A DNA stretch of 64,000 nt from an uncultured Lachnospiraceae bacterium (GTDB taxonomy: Bacteria > Bacillota > Clostridia > Lachnospirales > Lachnospiraceae): contig CANPZI010000003.1 in assembly GCA_947588995.1 (NCBI GenBank), positions 62,001 to 126,000 of the forward strand, given 5' to 3'. Below, piece after piece: positions 7,203 through 16,464 of the stretch (position 1 is its first letter; each line of letters starts with the position of its first letter). A program made the translations under genes and the position numbers. The notes below the pieces were generated by a model that was given only the letters and a program-made list of their open reading frames with translations, did not search any database and had not been told where the DNA came from.

Positions 7203-9404
7203 CTACCCCATGAAATATTCCGAAATATCAATGCAGTTTAACAGAGCCAGGCCGTTCTCCTCCTTGCATTCCAGCCAGCTTGCGCTGCATCTGTTCCAGC
7301 TGCGCAGGGAATAGTTGAACATCTCCTCCGTGCACCTGCAGTGCGGATCAGCCTTATTCAGCTTTCTGGCGATACAATTGTCACAGGGGCTCTCCCTGTT
7401 CTGCAGTGCCTGATAGCAGGTATCCCCGATCTTCACTTCCGGCGTAACCGACAGTACCTTTTTGTTGATAAAGCTGAGCTCATAGGTGTCCGGATTGACG
7501 ATATACACATAGCTGTCCAGATTGTCAAAGATAGCGATCTGCGTCACGAAATCCTGCAGGCGGTCCATCAGGCCGATCTGCAACAGGTGCGCCTCGACAA
7601 TGCGCATCAGAGATCGTATCTCCTCCATCTGGCTTTCCGAAAACTCCAGCTGTACATCCTCGTGATTCTCAAAGATGATCGCACCCATAAATTCCCCTCT
7701 GGAGGTGATCGGATAATAGAGAATACTCTTGATGCCCTCAGAGTGGAAATACTCGTGCATCTCCGCGGCGTTGAGGTCGTAGTCGTGAATAATCGAAACC
7801 TTGTGGAACGACTCAAACAGGATCTCGCTGACGACTTTTTTCAATTCATACTGCGCCTGTGTCTCCCGCCCGATCTCATAACCGGAGGCCGCAAACTGCA
7901 CCGTTCTGGAGATCGGCAGGGAATCGTTCCCGCAGATATAACCTCTGTGGAAGCCGTACTGCGCGGTGATCAGCTCGATGACCGACTTTAAGGCTGACTC
8001 CATCTCCTTATCCTCAAAGAGCACCTGCATCACCAGATCCTCAATACTGCGGTTCATCTCCATGCCTTTCTCCGGATTGTACTCCGTATTCTTCCTGGTG
8101 GCATGGTACACCATTGTGGTCGCCGCGTCGTAGATGCGATAGCCGCATTTGCCGTTGGCCTTGGCCGTGTAGACCGCCTTATCCGCCTTGCCAAACAGCT
8201 CGTCATACGCGGTGCCGTGATAGGGATAGATTGCCACGCCGACGCTGCAGGTAACCTGAATCTGCCGGTCTTCATAATCGAAGCTGTAGTTGACGCCCCG
8301 CACAACCTTGCCCGCCAGAATGTCCGCGTTGGAGATCGCTTTCAGATTCCGCATAAAGACGACGAACTCATCTCCGCCGATGCGCCCCACGATATCGCCG
8401 CCCTTGAAGATTTCGTTCAGTGCATCCGCCGTGTCCACAAGCACCTGATCGCCCTGGGCATGTCCCATCAGGTCATTCACTTCCTTGAAGTTGTCCAGAT
8501 CGATGATCATCAGCGCATTCAGCGTGTCTTTCTTGCTCTCCTGGATCGCGTTCCCGATTAACTGCATCGTCGCGCCCTTATTGTACAGACCGGTCAGCGC
8601 GTCTTTCTCGGCGCGCAGCATCAGATCCAGTTCTTTCAGTTTCTTCTCATGAATATTGATCATACGGCCGACGATCCTGGTCACATAGCCTTCCGGCCCG
8701 AGCAGGGATGTCAGATTGAGCTGATACCATGTGTAATCCTCCTCAAACCGATTGGTCCGGTATTCGATCGTCTCATTCTTCGGAGAAGTCAGCAGTCCTC
8801 TGAATACAGACCGATAGTACGCCACGTCGTCCGCATAGATCGAGGCCTCGTCAAAATGCTCCATGTAGGCCCTGATAATCTGCTCGCCGCCGCGCTCATA
8901 TTCCTTGGAACCCCTGATGACCATGACATCCGTCTTGGCGTTGTAGTCTATGATCTTGCCGCCCTCCGCCTCGGAGAGGATATTGAGCCGCTCCGCCTGC
9001 TGCTGCAGCTCCTCCTCCACATTCTTGCGGTCGGTGATATCCTCCACCACAGACACGATGATGTACTTGTCGCCATCTCTGGAATAGAGATTCGCCCGCA
9101 CATACAGCCACCGCAGGCCGCCGCTTCCCGTTACGGTGCGGAATTCCACGTCGATCGCGCCGTCATCCTTGAGCACATCCTCAATCCCCTGCCTGAAAAT
9201 CGGAAGATCCTCGGGAATAATGCTCATCTCTACTTTATCAATCAGCTTCATCCCCTGCGCTCTGGAGTAGCCCAGCATACGGAACATGCCCTCGTTGACA
9301 TAGAACGGCGTCATCTTTCCGTTCTCGTACTCAAAAAAGCATATCCCCGCGATCACATTGTCGATCATCGATTCAAAATTTTCCACAATATAACTTCCCG
9401 CCAT
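7203..9404 (-). CDS. Diguanylate cyclase with PAS, GGDEF, GAF and cysteine-rich sensor domains
   Basis: A 733-residue soluble signalling protein. Order of domains: PAS with PAC (about 8-125), a second PAS-like region (about 150-260), GGDEF (about 265-425) with intact GRIGGDEF active site, a GAF-like domain (about 450-610), and a C-terminal PAS-like domain (about 620-733) rich in cysteine (DTCYQAL, ESPCDNC, HCRC, then two more). The intact GGDEF should make cyclic-di-GMP; I see no RxxD inhibitory site directly upstream of the motif. The cysteine cluster may bind metal or sense redox. The ATG at 9404 has GAGGAC upstream; a GTG at 9425 is an alternative. There is no membrane segment. Confidence 0.85.
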   Translation of the reverse strand: MAGSYIVENFESMIDNVIAGICFFEYENGKMTPFYVNEGMFRMLGYSRAQGMKLIDKVEMSIIPEDLPIFRQGIEDVLKDDGAIDVEFRTVTGSGGLRWLYVRANLYSRDGDKYIIVSVVEDITDRKNVEEELQQQAERLNILSEAEGGKIIDYNAKTDVMVIRGSKEYERGGEQIIRAYMEHFDEASIYADDVAYYRSVFRGLLTSPKNETIEYRTNRFEEDYTWYQLNLTSLLGPEGYVTRIVGRMINIHEKKLKELDLMLRAEKDALTGLYNKGATMQLIGNAIQESKKDTLNALMIIDLDNFKEVNDLMGHAQGDQVLVDTADALNEIFKGGDIVGRIGGDEFVVFMRNLKAISNADILAGKVVRGVNYSFDYEDRQIQVTCSVGVAIYPYHGTAYDELFGKADKAVYTAKANGKCGYRIYDAATTMVYHATRKNTEYNPEKGMEMNRSIEDLVMQVLFEDKEMESALKSVIELITAQYGFHRGYICGNDSLPISRTVQFAASGYEIGRETQAQYELKKVVSEILFESFHKVSIIHDYDLNAAEMHEYFHSEGIKSILYYPITSRGEFMGAIIFENHEDVQLEFSESQMEEIRSLMRIVEAHLLQIGLMDRLQDFVTQIAIFDNLDSYVYIVNPDTYELSFINKKVLSVTPEVKIGDTCYQALQNRESPCDNCIARKLNKADPHCRCTEEMFNYSLRSWNRCSASWLECKEENGLALLNCIDISEYFMG

Positions 9405-9460
9405 CTTTTTTCCGTCCTCAAACACTTTCTGAAAATTGATACTGCAAATTTACGGCAAGA

Positions 9461-10135
9461 CTAATATTTCTCCGCGATCTCACCCTGTCTCTTGTAAATG
9501 CTGTTCGCCGGTATGAAGCCTCTGACCATGGAAGTCGGATAGACATTCGCCTGTCTGCCGATCACCGTGCCCGGATTCAACACGGAATTGCAGCCAACCT
9601 CCACCTGATCCCCCAGCATGGCGCCGAACTTTTTTAAGCCCGTCTCCATCGACTCTTCTCCCGCGCGGACGACCACCAAAGTCTTGTCGCTCTTTACGTT
9701 CGACGTGATGGAACCTGCGCCCATATGTGCCCTGTAGCCGAGAATGCTGTCTCCCACATAGTTGTAATGCGGCACCTGCACTTTATTGAAGAGGATGACA
9801 TTCTTAAGCTCCGTGGAATTGCCGACGACCGCTCCCTTGCCGACGATGGCATTCCCTCTGATAAAAGCGCAGTGCCTGATCTCCGCCTCCTCGTCGATGA
9901 TCGCCGGCCCGCCGATATACGCGCTCGGATACACATGCGCGGATCTGGCGATCCAGACGTCGTCTCCTCTCTTCTCATAGCGATCCTCAGGCAGCGTATT
10001 GCCTAGCGCCACGATAAAGCCGCCGATCTTGGGAAGAACCTCCCAGGGATAGCGCAGCCCGTCAAAGATGTCTCCCGCGATTGTCTCCGCAAGCGTGTAG
10101 AGCGCGCCTATCTCCGTATCCTGCAAACCTGCCAT
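9461..10135 (-). CDS. Left-handed beta-helix acyltransferase-like protein
   Basis: A 224-residue protein made mostly of hexapeptide repeats (IGGPAIIDEEAEIRHCAF, VGKGAVVGNSTELKNV, GAGSITSNVKSD, VEVGCNSVLNPGTVIG), the fold of GlmU C-terminal domains and related acetyltransferases. Residues 1-60 (FDGLRYPWEVLPKIGGFI) resemble the linker seen in UDP-N-acetylglucosamine pyrophosphorylase-related proteins, but the nucleotidyltransferase half is absent. It probably transfers an acyl group or acts as a scaffold; the substrate is unknown. The start has AAGAAGG. It lies between the GGDEF gene and topB on the same strand. Confidence 0.75.
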   Translation of the reverse strand: MAGLQDTEIGALYTLAETIAGDIFDGLRYPWEVLPKIGGFIVALGNTLPEDRYEKRGDDVWIARSAHVYPSAYIGGPAIIDEEAEIRHCAFIRGNAIVGKGAVVGNSTELKNVILFNKVQVPHYNYVGDSILGYRAHMGAGSITSNVKSDKTLVVVRAGEESMETGLKKFGAMLGDQVEVGCNSVLNPGTVIGRQANVYPTSMVRGFIPANSIYKRQGEIAEKY

Positions 10136-10168
10136 TTTCTTACCTTCTTTCTTTTCCTGTCGTGGCCG

Positions 10169-12190
10169 TCAGCGCTTCTGATAAAACTGCGACACATAGC
10201 GGAACCGATCGTACAGAAGCGCCTGATTGTTCATCTGCTTCACCGTGTTGGTTCTTCTGGTCACAAAATCATCCAGCTTCACCATATATTCACGCTCCGT
10301 GATCTCGCCGGACGCCACCAGAGTCAGCCCTTTCTCCCAGCTGGCAGTCAGCCGCGGGTCCAGCAGCGGCCTGATCGAACCCGCCACCACTTCATATACG
10401 ATCTCACCGAGAAGCGTGGGGGTGATAATCTGCGTCTTCTTATTCAGAGCCAGATACTTGATATTGACCAGTTTCTTGAGAATCTCCGCCCTGGTCGCCG
10501 AAGTGCCGATGCCGCTCCCCTTGATCTGTGCCCGCAGTTCCTCGTCTTCAATGAACTGACCGGCATTCTCCATCGTGAGAATCATCGTGCCGGAGTTGTA
10601 TCGCTTCGGCGGGGATGTCTCCCCCTCTTTCTTATCCAGCCCCTGCAGCGTGAGTTCCCGGCCTTTTTTCAGGGCATTGACGCTCTCCATAAAGCTCTCG
10701 TCACAGGCCGTCTCCTGCTCTGCGTCCTCCGGCCTCTTCTCCGCTTCGCCGCTCTCGTCTTTCTTGCCTGCGAAAGAATAGTGGGTCACCCGGAGATATC
10801 CCTCTTTCGCCAGCACTTTGAAACCGGCGGAAAAAAATTCCCCTTTCAGCATAACGCCGAGGCTGATCTTCTGATACTCCGCCGCCGGATAAAAAATACT
10901 CAAGAAACGGCGCACGATAATCTCATAGACCTTGGCTGATGTCGGGTGCAGACTGCCCAATGCGCCGAAACCCTGTCCGGTCGGTATGATTGCATAGTGG
11001 TCTGTGATCTGCTTGTCATTGACATAGCGCGACTTCGCGATGTTTTTATGGCTGCCGCCGCTTAAGATCTCCTGCGCATACGCCGCGGCAGGCGGATAAC
11101 TCCGCAGGCCGCCGAGATTTTTGTGTATCTCCTTGGCCACCGCGGTGGAAAGCACACGCGCGTCCGTCCTCGGGTAGGTGGTCAGCTTCTTCTCATACAG
11201 CTCCTGCGCAATCCGCAGCGTCTCGTCCGGGCTGATCTTAAAAAGTTTGGAACAGTCATTCTGCAGCTCGGCCAGATTGTACAGAAGCGGCGGATTTTTT
11301 GTCTCTTTTTTCCTCTCAACCTTATGGACGACAGGATTCTCAGACGGATCCGCACGCAGGAAAGCGATAAATTCATCCGCGTCCTTCTCCTCCAGGAAAC
11401 CGTTGTCCTTATACAGCTTCGGCGACTGATAGAAGCGTGAGCCCTCCACCGCTTTCCACTCGCACGTGCATCCATGGCCCTCTATGTCCGCCTGCAGGAG
11501 CACGCGGTAAAACGGGATCTTCACAAACTCACGGATCTCCCGCTCCCTGTTCACCACGATGCCCAGCACACAGGTCATCACACGTCCCACGGACACGACC
11601 GCCCGGTCAGTCTTTAAGTAGGATTTGATCGGATTGCTGTATTTCAGGGTCAATACACGGGAAAAATTGATTCCCATGAGATAGTCTTCCTTGGCGCGCA
11701 GATAGGCGGCATTCGCCAGATTGTCGTAAGCCGACAGATCCTTGGCCTCCCGTATCCCTCTCAGGATCTCCTCCTCCGTCTGCGAGTCAATCCAGACGCG
11801 CTTTCGCTCCTTGCCGCGCACCCTGGCCTGTTGCTCCACCAGACGGTATATGTACTCGCCCTCGCGTCCCGAGTCGGTACAGACATAGATCGTGTCCACA
11901 TCCTCACGGTTCAGCAGTCCGCTGACAATCCCGAACTGCTTCTTCACGCCCTCGATCACCTCGTATTTGAACTCTTCCGGGATGAACGGAATCGTGTCGA
12001 GCGACCACCTTTTATACTTTTCATCATATGCTTCCGGATAGCTCATTGTCACCAGATGACCGACGCACCAGGTCACGACCGCCTCGTCGCTCTCCAGATA
12101 GCCGTCCTTATTCTTCATCTGATATTTCAGCGCTTTGGCAAATTCCCTGGCGACGCTGGGCTTCTCCGCTATATAGACACTTTTTCCCAT
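10169..12190 (-). CDS. topB: DNA topoisomerase III
   Basis: A 673-residue type IA topoisomerase that relaxes and decatenates DNA through a transient 5'-phosphotyrosine. Visible: the N-terminal Toprim start (VYIAEKPSVAREFAKAL), the acidic triad region VCTDSGREGEYIY, and the active-site tyrosine in LTTYPRTDARVL at about residue 345. Length fits TopB (about 650-730) and there is no C-terminal zinc-finger extension as in TopA. The start is behind GTGAGGAAG. TopB copies also occur on integrative elements, but no conjugation or relaxase genes are near, so I read it as the chromosomal gene. Confidence 0.92.
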   Translation of the reverse strand: MGKSVYIAEKPSVAREFAKALKYQMKNKDGYLESDEAVVTWCVGHLVTMSYPEAYDEKYKRWSLDTIPFIPEEFKYEVIEGVKKQFGIVSGLLNREDVDTIYVCTDSGREGEYIYRLVEQQARVRGKERKRVWIDSQTEEEILRGIREAKDLSAYDNLANAAYLRAKEDYLMGINFSRVLTLKYSNPIKSYLKTDRAVVSVGRVMTCVLGIVVNREREIREFVKIPFYRVLLQADIEGHGCTCEWKAVEGSRFYQSPKLYKDNGFLEEKDADEFIAFLRADPSENPVVHKVERKKETKNPPLLYNLAELQNDCSKLFKISPDETLRIAQELYEKKLTTYPRTDARVLSTAVAKEIHKNLGGLRSYPPAAAYAQEILSGGSHKNIAKSRYVNDKQITDHYAIIPTGQGFGALGSLHPTSAKVYEIIVRRFLSIFYPAAEYQKISLGVMLKGEFFSAGFKVLAKEGYLRVTHYSFAGKKDESGEAEKRPEDAEQETACDESFMESVNALKKGRELTLQGLDKKEGETSPPKRYNSGTMILTMENAGQFIEDEELRAQIKGSGIGTSATRAEILKKLVNIKYLALNKKTQIITPTLLGEIVYEVVAGSIRPLLDPRLTASWEKGLTLVASGEITEREYMVKLDDFVTRRTNTVKQMNNQALLYDRFRYVSQFYQKR

Positions 12191-12215
12191 AGCTTCCTCA
12201 CTGTCCGCCCTGCCG

Positions 12216-13577
12216 TCACAAATCCGAAATCTGCACCAGCTTCAGGTTGGACCTGACCTTAGCCTCCAGATTCAGGCGTTCGTCAAAGCGGAACGCCGTA
12301 TACATATAAACAAAATCCGCGCCGATCCTGGACTTTTTCGCATAGTTCAGCAGTTCCTCATAATCCTCATAAGCCACCGGTTTCTCCCAGCTGCACAGCC
12401 CGATCAGGGTGCGCCCCTCCTCGTCCTGCGCAATGATGTCCAGACCGCCGTCTTTGCCGACCCACTCTCCCACGGTATCCAGCACAACCGGCAGTCTGCC
12501 GCGCTTGTTCAGCTTCGTCAGATGCTGCCTGCAGATTTTCTTGAAATAGCCGGACACATATCGGCGGAAATCCGGCATAACGTATCGATTGTAGAACTCA
12601 CCCACAGAGAGCGTCTGCAGATCGCTCAGATAAGGGTACATGTACGTGTAATAGAAATCCACAAACGGATGGCTGATCCGATAGATTCCTTTCTGCACGT
12701 TATCTTTCCCCGTCGTATCGTAGGAAAACACTTTTTCCACCAGCTCCAGTTCGATCAGGTTCTTCAGGTAGACGCTGATCTTGGCCCGCGAAAACGCCGT
12801 GTGCAGATACAGATGATTGAGCTTGTGATTTTCCGCCGCAATCGCCGCCATGATCGTGTTGTAAACTCCCGGCTCGCGCAGCTGATCCGTCAGGATGCGC
12901 TCCCCCTCCTCGAAGAGAAAACTGTTGACATCGAGAATATTCCGGCAGATATTCTGCTGAATCGTCAGCCTGTCATCGAAGCGGTTCCAAAGTCCCGGAA
13001 AACCGCCGAGTACGGCATACGCCTCCACGCACTCCTCGATGCGGAAGTTCGGGAATCGCTCTACGATATCTTCAAAAGGCATCTCCCGTATCTTGAGAAA
13101 ACCGGAAAGCTCGTAGGCAGCCTCCCCAATGCGTGTGACCATGCTGTTTTCAATCCAGCCGATGGCGGAACTGCACAGAATAACCATGACCTCATCGCGG
13201 TTCCACTGGTTATGTACAAAAGCGACAAGCTCTTTCATAAAGTCCGCGCTCGCCCTGACAATATGCTGGAACTCGTCGATCACCAGCACTTTCTTGCCGG
13301 GCGTCCGTCTCGTGATCTTCGCAAAGATATCGTGAAAGGACGGGAACGCTTCCGTCTCATAGCCGTCCCTGGCAAGCTGAGCGCTCCACTGGTACACCTG
13401 CTCTCTCTCCGAACATGCCCTGGCCAGATAATAGTAACCTTGCTTGTCCTCCATAAACTCTCTGACGAGCGTCGTCTTGCCGATATATTTCTGTCCGTAC
13501 ACAACCAGGATCTGACTGCCTTCTCTGTCGTAATAGTTATTCAGATATTTCAATTCAGACGTTCTGCCAAGTAACAT
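12216..13577 (-). CDS. AAA ATPase with DUF234-type C-terminus
   Basis: A 453-residue protein of the archaeal-type ATPase/DUF234 group. Walker A is GQKYIGKTT near residue 30, and Walker B is KVLVIDEFQHI near residue 100. The C-terminal part (DGGLDIIAQDEEGRTLIGLCSWE) looks like the restriction-endonuclease-like fold of DUF234. I take the ATG at 13577 behind GGGGG; the frame opens 5 codons earlier with TTG. Function is not known; many members are predicted DNA-associated or stress ATPases. It sits 25 bases upstream of topB and just after the EAL gene, possibly cotranscribed. Confidence 0.75.
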   Translation of the reverse strand: MLLGRTSELKYLNNYYDREGSQILVVYGQKYIGKTTLVREFMEDKQGYYYLARACSEREQVYQWSAQLARDGYETEAFPSFHDIFAKITRRTPGKKVLVIDEFQHIVRASADFMKELVAFVHNQWNRDEVMVILCSSAIGWIENSMVTRIGEAAYELSGFLKIREMPFEDIVERFPNFRIEECVEAYAVLGGFPGLWNRFDDRLTIQQNICRNILDVNSFLFEEGERILTDQLREPGVYNTIMAAIAAENHKLNHLYLHTAFSRAKISVYLKNLIELELVEKVFSYDTTGKDNVQKGIYRISHPFVDFYYTYMYPYLSDLQTLSVGEFYNRYVMPDFRRYVSGYFKKICRQHLTKLNKRGRLPVVLDTVGEWVGKDGGLDIIAQDEEGRTLIGLCSWEKPVAYEDYEELLNYAKKSRIGADFVYMYTAFRFDERLNLEAKVRSNLKLVQISDL

Positions 13578-13592
13578 AGATTCCCCCAACAA

Positions 13593-15317
13593 CTACACGG
13601 CCATACCCGCCAGCAATTCCTCTATCTTCTCCGCCGCCATCGGTCTGCCGAGCAGAAACCCCTGTATGTTGTCACAGTTTACCTCCTGCAGATAGCGATA
13701 CTGTTCCTCCGTCTCGACGCCCTCCGCAATCGTCTCGTATCCCAGCTTCTTCCCCATATAGATAATGGACTCCGTAATGATCCTCGTGTTCTCATCGCTG
13801 ATCACCGTATCGATAAAAGATTTGTCAATCTTGAGCGTGTCAATCGGCAGCCCTTTCAGATAAGACAGCGAAGAGTAACCTGTGCCAAAATCATCCAGCG
13901 AAATCTTGATGCCGATATTCTTAAGCGCCTCCAGCTTCTCCGTGATCTCCGTGAAATCTTCAATCAGCGCCGTCTCGGTGATCTCCAGTTCCAGCTCTTC
14001 GGGAGCGATGCCGTACTTCTCCGTCAGATCCAGCAGCTTCTCAATAAAATCCCGCTGTCTATACTGCACCGCCGAAATATTGAGCGACACGATCAGCGGA
14101 TAGTGGTATTTCTTCTTCCAGTCCGCGCAGACCCGCAGGCTCTCCTCAATCACCCAGTCGCCGATGGGCACGATCGCGCCGTTCTTCTCCGCGATCGGGA
14201 TGAAGACCTCCGGGCTCACCATCTTACCGTTGTCATCTTTCCAGCGGATCAGCGCCTCCACGCCCCGCAGGCTTTTGTCGCCGGTGTGGAACTGCGGTTG
14301 GTAGTACATGATAAAATTCTGCCGGAACACCGCATCTTTCAGCTTATTTTCAATGGAGACGTTCTTGAGGAACTCGTCCAGTATCCTGCCCTCATAGTAC
14401 AGCACCTTGTCCTTACCCATGTTCTTCGCCTTGAACATGACAATCTCCGCGCAGTTGATCAGCTCCAGCGTGCCGGACGCCGCCTCCGGATACTCCGCGA
14501 CACCCACGCTTAAGCTGATAAAAATCTCCTGCCCGCCGGACAGAATAAAGGGCTGCCGCAGGCGTTCCCTGATGATCTTGTAGATCGTGTCTACGCTTCT
14601 CGCACCGCACGGATCGTAGATGCCGATACAGTAGATATCGCTGTTGAAGTGGGATACAAGCACGTGATCGTCCATCATCTCAGACAAAAACTGCCCGAAT
14701 ACCTGCACAAGCTCGTCGCCGACGATAAGTCCCATGCCGTCATTGATCCTGCGGAAATCGTCAAAATCCAGGAACATGACCGCGACGGTCCTGTTCTCGT
14801 CTCCCGCTCTGCGGATGAACTCACCCAGAAGCCGGACAAAATAATTCCTGTTGTACAGCCCCGTCAGCGTATCGTAGTACGCCAGGTACGTCAGTTCATC
14901 ATTCTGGAGGCTCACCCTGGTGATGTCCCTGAAACGCACAATCTTGTCCGTCGGCTTCCCCGCCGCATCGTAGACGACCCTGACCTCCACTTCCAGACGG
15001 ACACGACGCGCTTTCAGCGTGACCTGAATGGACTGGCTCTGCAGATTCTGTTTTTCAATAAAAAGCACTTCTCTGAGCGGGATAATGCACTGTTCTTCCA
15101 CGCAGTCATACAGCCTGTCCAGATCCCGCGCGTCAGCCACGACAAAATCAAAAAAATGTTCCCAGTTCGCCACTGTCCGAAACTGATCTTCCGCGTAACT
15201 GTAATACAGGAACGCGCTGTCAGACGTTTCGCATATGAGACGAAGCATCTTCTCGTCTCTGCTCAGTTTCTCGTTCGTCGCCCGCAGAAGATCAACCTGA
15301 TAGCTCAAATCATCCAT
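13593..15317 (-). CDS. Cyclic-di-GMP phosphodiesterase with degenerate GGDEF and EAL domains
   Basis: A 574-residue protein: N-terminal PAS-like sensor (about 1-140), GGDEF domain (about 145-300), EAL domain (about 315-570). The GGDEF motif is replaced by FNSDIY, so cyclase activity is unlikely. The EAL domain keeps its landmarks: GVEALIRW, the loop DDFGTGYSSLSYLKGLPIDTLKI in two halves, EITETALI and EGVETEEQ. It should therefore hydrolyse cyclic-di-GMP, with the GGDEF part perhaps binding GTP. No membrane segment. It opposes the cyclase encoded at 7203-9404. Confidence 0.88.
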   Translation of the reverse strand: MDDLSYQVDLLRATNEKLSRDEKMLRLICETSDSAFLYYSYAEDQFRTVANWEHFFDFVVADARDLDRLYDCVEEQCIIPLREVLFIEKQNLQSQSIQVTLKARRVRLEVEVRVVYDAAGKPTDKIVRFRDITRVSLQNDELTYLAYYDTLTGLYNRNYFVRLLGEFIRRAGDENRTVAVMFLDFDDFRRINDGMGLIVGDELVQVFGQFLSEMMDDHVLVSHFNSDIYCIGIYDPCGARSVDTIYKIIRERLRQPFILSGGQEIFISLSVGVAEYPEAASGTLELINCAEIVMFKAKNMGKDKVLYYEGRILDEFLKNVSIENKLKDAVFRQNFIMYYQPQFHTGDKSLRGVEALIRWKDDNGKMVSPEVFIPIAEKNGAIVPIGDWVIEESLRVCADWKKKYHYPLIVSLNISAVQYRQRDFIEKLLDLTEKYGIAPEELELEITETALIEDFTEITEKLEALKNIGIKISLDDFGTGYSSLSYLKGLPIDTLKIDKSFIDTVISDENTRIITESIIYMGKKLGYETIAEGVETEEQYRYLQEVNCDNIQGFLLGRPMAAEKIEELLAGMAV

Positions 15318-15375
15318 ATTGCCATACCCGATTCCGTCCGGCTCCCACCGGGCGGATAACCCTTATCCTGTGTAT

Positions 15376-16461
15376 CTATTTCTTATCTATATATCCCAGC
15401 GCTTTAAGCGTCTCCGCACAGAGCACCGCACCACCGGCCGCGCCGCGCACGGTATTGTGCGACAGGCCGACGAATTTCCAGTCGTACACGCTGTCCTCCC
15501 TGATCCGTCCGATACTGATTCCCATACCTCTCTCGTAATCCACATCCAGCTTGACCTGCGGCCTGTTGTCCTCCTCCATCACCTGAATAAACTGCTTCGG
15601 CGCGCTGGGGAGTTTCAGCTCCTGCGGAAGCCCGCTAAAATGAATCAGTTTCTCCACGAGCTGCTCTTTCGTGGGCTTCTTCCGGAATTTCACAAACACG
15701 GCAGCCGTGTGGCCGTCCAGCACGGGCACGCGGATGCACTGACAGGTGATGACAGGCTCTTTCGCGGGAACGATCTCGCCGTTTTCCACTTTGCCCCAGA
15801 TCTTAAGCGGTTCTTTCTCGCTCTTTTCCTCCTCGCCGCCGATGTAGGGGATCACGTTCTCCACCATCTCCGGCCAGTCCTTAAAGGTCTTGCCCGCTCC
15901 GGAAATCGCCTGATAGGTAGTCGCCACCACCTCGTAGGGTTCAAACTCTTTCCAGGCGGTCAGGACGGGCGTATAGCTCTGAATCGAGCAGTTGGGTTTC
16001 ACGGCGATAAAGCCCTTTTGGGTTCCCAGACGCTTCTTTTGCGCCTCGATCACACTGAAATGATCCGCGTTGATCTCCGGGATGACCATGGGCACATCCG
16101 GCGTCCAGCGATGCGCGCTGTTGTTGGACACCACGGGAGTCTCCGTCCTTGCATAGTCCTCCTCAATCTTGCGAATTTCCTCCTTGGTCATATCCACCGC
16201 GGAGAAGACAAAATCCACATCGGCGGCAACCGCCTCCACTTCATTCACGTTCCTGACCGTTATATTCCTGACCGCCGCCGGCATGGGAGTGGTCATCTTC
16301 CACCTGTCGCCCACCGCGTCCGCATAAGTCTTGCCGGCGGAGCGCGGGCTCGCCGCGATGGTGGTCACTTCAAACCAGGGATGGTTCTCCAACAGGGAGA
16401 TAAATCTCTGGCCCACCATGCCTGTTCCGCCTAAAATGCCTACTTTCAGTTTGTCGCTCAT
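15376..16461 (-). CDS. asd: Aspartate-semialdehyde dehydrogenase
   Basis: A 361-residue enzyme that reduces aspartyl-phosphate to aspartate semialdehyde for lysine, threonine, methionine and diaminopimelate synthesis. The NADP-binding loop GILGGTGMVGQRF is at residue 8 and the active-site cysteine is in VKPNCSIQS (about residue 150). The sequence type is the archaeal/fungal-like branch (SAVDMTKEEI, VPMVIPEIN) common in Clostridia. The start follows AAGGAG, which lies in the 3' end region of argH; the gap is three bases, so argH and asd form an operon. Confidence 0.93.
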   Translation of the reverse strand: MSDKLKVGILGGTGMVGQRFISLLENHPWFEVTTIAASPRSAGKTYADAVGDRWKMTTPMPAAVRNITVRNVNEVEAVAADVDFVFSAVDMTKEEIRKIEEDYARTETPVVSNNSAHRWTPDVPMVIPEINADHFSVIEAQKKRLGTQKGFIAVKPNCSIQSYTPVLTAWKEFEPYEVVATTYQAISGAGKTFKDWPEMVENVIPYIGGEEEKSEKEPLKIWGKVENGEIVPAKEPVITCQCIRVPVLDGHTAAVFVKFRKKPTKEQLVEKLIHFSGLPQELKLPSAPKQFIQVMEEDNRPQVKLDVDYERGMGISIGRIREDSVYDWKFVGLSHNTVRGAAGGAVLCAETLKALGYIDKK

Positions 16462-16464
16462 ATC

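Noticed and set aside
8649-9464. Long open frame opposite the diguanylate cyclase
   Set aside because: It lies antisense to a gene with intact PAS and GGDEF motifs, has no recognisable domain and no ribosome site; it is a shadow.
10169-12190. topB as a marker of an integrative conjugative element
   Set aside because: No relaxase, type IV secretion, integrase or partition genes in the surroundings; neighbours are signalling and amino-acid genes.
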